From Verrucomicrobiota bacterium (GTDB lineage: Bacteria > Verrucomicrobiota > Verrucomicrobiia > Limisphaerales > J093), in NCBI GenBank assembly GCA_003695015.1, contig RFJD01000430.1, positions 1 to 6,493 of the forward strand: a DNA stretch of 6,493 nucleotides, read 5' to 3'. The notes beneath the pieces are model-generated. The model had not been told where the DNA came from. It was given only the letters and a program-made list of their open reading frames with translations, and did not search any database. Both the position numbers and the translations under genes were made by a program. Of this stretch, positions 5,547-6,493 are shown piece after piece. Positions within the stretch are counted from its first letter, which is position 1. Each line of letters begins with the position of its first letter.

Positions 5547-6493
5547 AGGCTTTCCGGTTGGTTGTTCGCGGCTGGGGCAGCGGTTCCCCAGTGGAAGACA
5601 CTTGCGCCCCATTGGCGCACGGCGGTTTGCAGGTCTTCGAAGAGCGAATAAAAGACCGGCACATAGACCATGGTGAGAAAGGTCGAGACCATCAGGCCGC
5701 CGATGGCCACGATGGCGAAGGGCGAGAGGCGTTCGAGGCCGATGGCCCATTCGAGCGCAATCGGGACCATACCGACCGATGTGCCCACTGCCGTCATCAA
5801 GATCGGCCGGGTGCGGATCCGCACCGAACCGACCAGGGCATCGTAAGTGCTTTCCCCGCGTTCCTTCGCGGCGATGATGAAATCGATCAGAAGAATCGAG
5901 TTCTTCACCACGATGCCGGCCAGGAGGATCATCCCCATGAAGGAGGGCATGCAGCCGTGCTTGCCGGCGAGAAGCATGCTCCATGCGGCGCCGATCAACG
6001 CCAGCGGGATCGCCACCATGATGGTCAACGGGTGCAGCCACGACTTGAAGGCCGGCACCAGTGAGAAGTAAAGCAGGATCAGCCCCAGCACCAATGCCTG
6101 GCCCAGGCGGCCAAACGATTCGTTCATTTGTTTGATCTCGCCTTCGTGGCTGAGGCTGTAGCCGGGCGGCAGTTCCATGCCTTCCAGCGCCTTGACGACA
6201 TCTTCCTGCATGTGGGAGACGGGTTGCCGGGCGCGATAGGCCTGGATGTCCAGCGTCCGCTGCAGGCCTTGTCGCGTGATGACCGAGGCCACCGGCTGGC
6301 GGGTGACGGCGCCCAGTTCTGCCAGCGGCACCTGGCCGATCGGGGTCATGATGGGATAGGTGGCCAGTTGTTCGGCATGAGCGCGCTGCGACTCGGGCAA
6401 TTGAATCCAGACCGCCAGACCGTCCTGGTTGGGAATGCGGAAGACCGAGCTGGGCATGCCGCGCACCGCCGCCGCCAATTGGCCGACCACCGC
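5543..6493 (-). CDS. RND-family efflux permease, C-terminal part
   Basis: The frame is open to the right edge, so only the last 316 residues of a protein of about 1,000 are visible. They hold the end of the second periplasmic porter/docking region (to about 125), then helices from LGQALVLGLILLYFSLVPAF (130-149). GIVVKNSILLIDFI (193-206) and RTRPILMTA (227-235) follow, and the last helices end in VYVPVFYSLFEDL. The Lys197 and Arg229 positions match the Lys and Arg of the AcrB proton relay (known as K940 and R971), so the transporter looks functional. The sequence resembles the AcrB/HAE1-like group more than CusA-type heavy-metal pumps, but the substrate cannot be told from this part. Membrane-fusion and outer-membrane partners would lie beyond the right edge. 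The stop overlaps the FmdE start by ATGA. Confidence 0.93.
   Translation of the reverse strand, partial: AVVGQLAAAVRGMPSSVFRIPNQDGLAVWIQLPESQRAHAEQLATYPIMTPIGQVPLAELGAVTRQPVASVITRQGLQRTLDIQAYRARQPVSHMQEDVVKALEGMELPPGYSLSHEGEIKQMNESFGRLGQALVLGLILLYFSLVPAFKSWLHPLTIMVAIPLALIGAAWSMLLAGKHGCMPSFMGMILLAGIVVKNSILLIDFIIAAKERGESTYDALVGSVRIRTRPILMTAVGTSVGMVPIALEWAIGLERLSPFAIVAIGGLMVSTFLTMVYVPVFYSLFEDLQTAVRQWGASVFHWGTAAPAANNQPESL

Overview
The window is a GC-rich bacterial segment, about 63% GC by eye. It carries one long minus-strand gene cluster and, at the left edge, the start of a GntR-type regulator on the same strand. A lipoprotein, a twin-arginine signal, an RND efflux pump and a CcdA-like membrane protein point to a Gram-negative cell envelope. 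The gene mix (FmdE-domain lipoprotein, thioredoxin fusion, CcdA/ArsG-like permease) would suit Verrucomicrobiota, Deltaproteobacteria or similar environmental lineages. No rRNA or lineage marker is present, so the taxon is a weak inference.

Layout in transcription order, right to left. (1) The C-terminal third of an RND efflux permease enters from the right edge. (2) An FmdE-domain lipoprotein overlaps it by an ATGA junction. (3) An 86-residue thioredoxin-like protein with a CAKC motif follows. (4) After a 113-bp spacer that can form two competing hairpins comes a ProC-like dinucleotide-binding protein. (5) Next is a membrane-anchored fusion of a thioredoxin domain (CIPC) with two repeated Cys-rich NosL/MerB-like modules. 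(6) Then a six-helix CcdA family protein resembling those annotated as ArsG permeases. (7) Last is a Tat-exported flavodoxin-like flavoprotein. A convincing intrinsic terminator lies about 70 bp beyond gene 7. Apart from the 113-bp spacer, gaps are 32 to 57 bp or overlaps, so genes 1 to 7 are probably one operon.

Between the terminator and the regulator are about 250 bp with no recognisable gene. They are followed by a TTGACG/TACAAT promoter whose -10 sits inside a GATTG-N4-CAATC palindrome, 68 bp before the GntR start. This looks like an autoregulated GntR promoter. The regulator is separated from the operon by the terminator, so whether it controls the operon is unknown.

Working model (inference): cytosolic reducing power passes through the small CAKC protein and the CcdA/ArsG-like membrane protein to the periplasmic thioredoxin domain. 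From there it would reach Cys-rich metal or metalloid chemistry on the same polypeptide, with the exported flavoprotein, FmdE lipoprotein and RND pump as envelope partners. This resembles a metal(loid) or organometal detoxification island; the substrate cannot be read from sequence alone.
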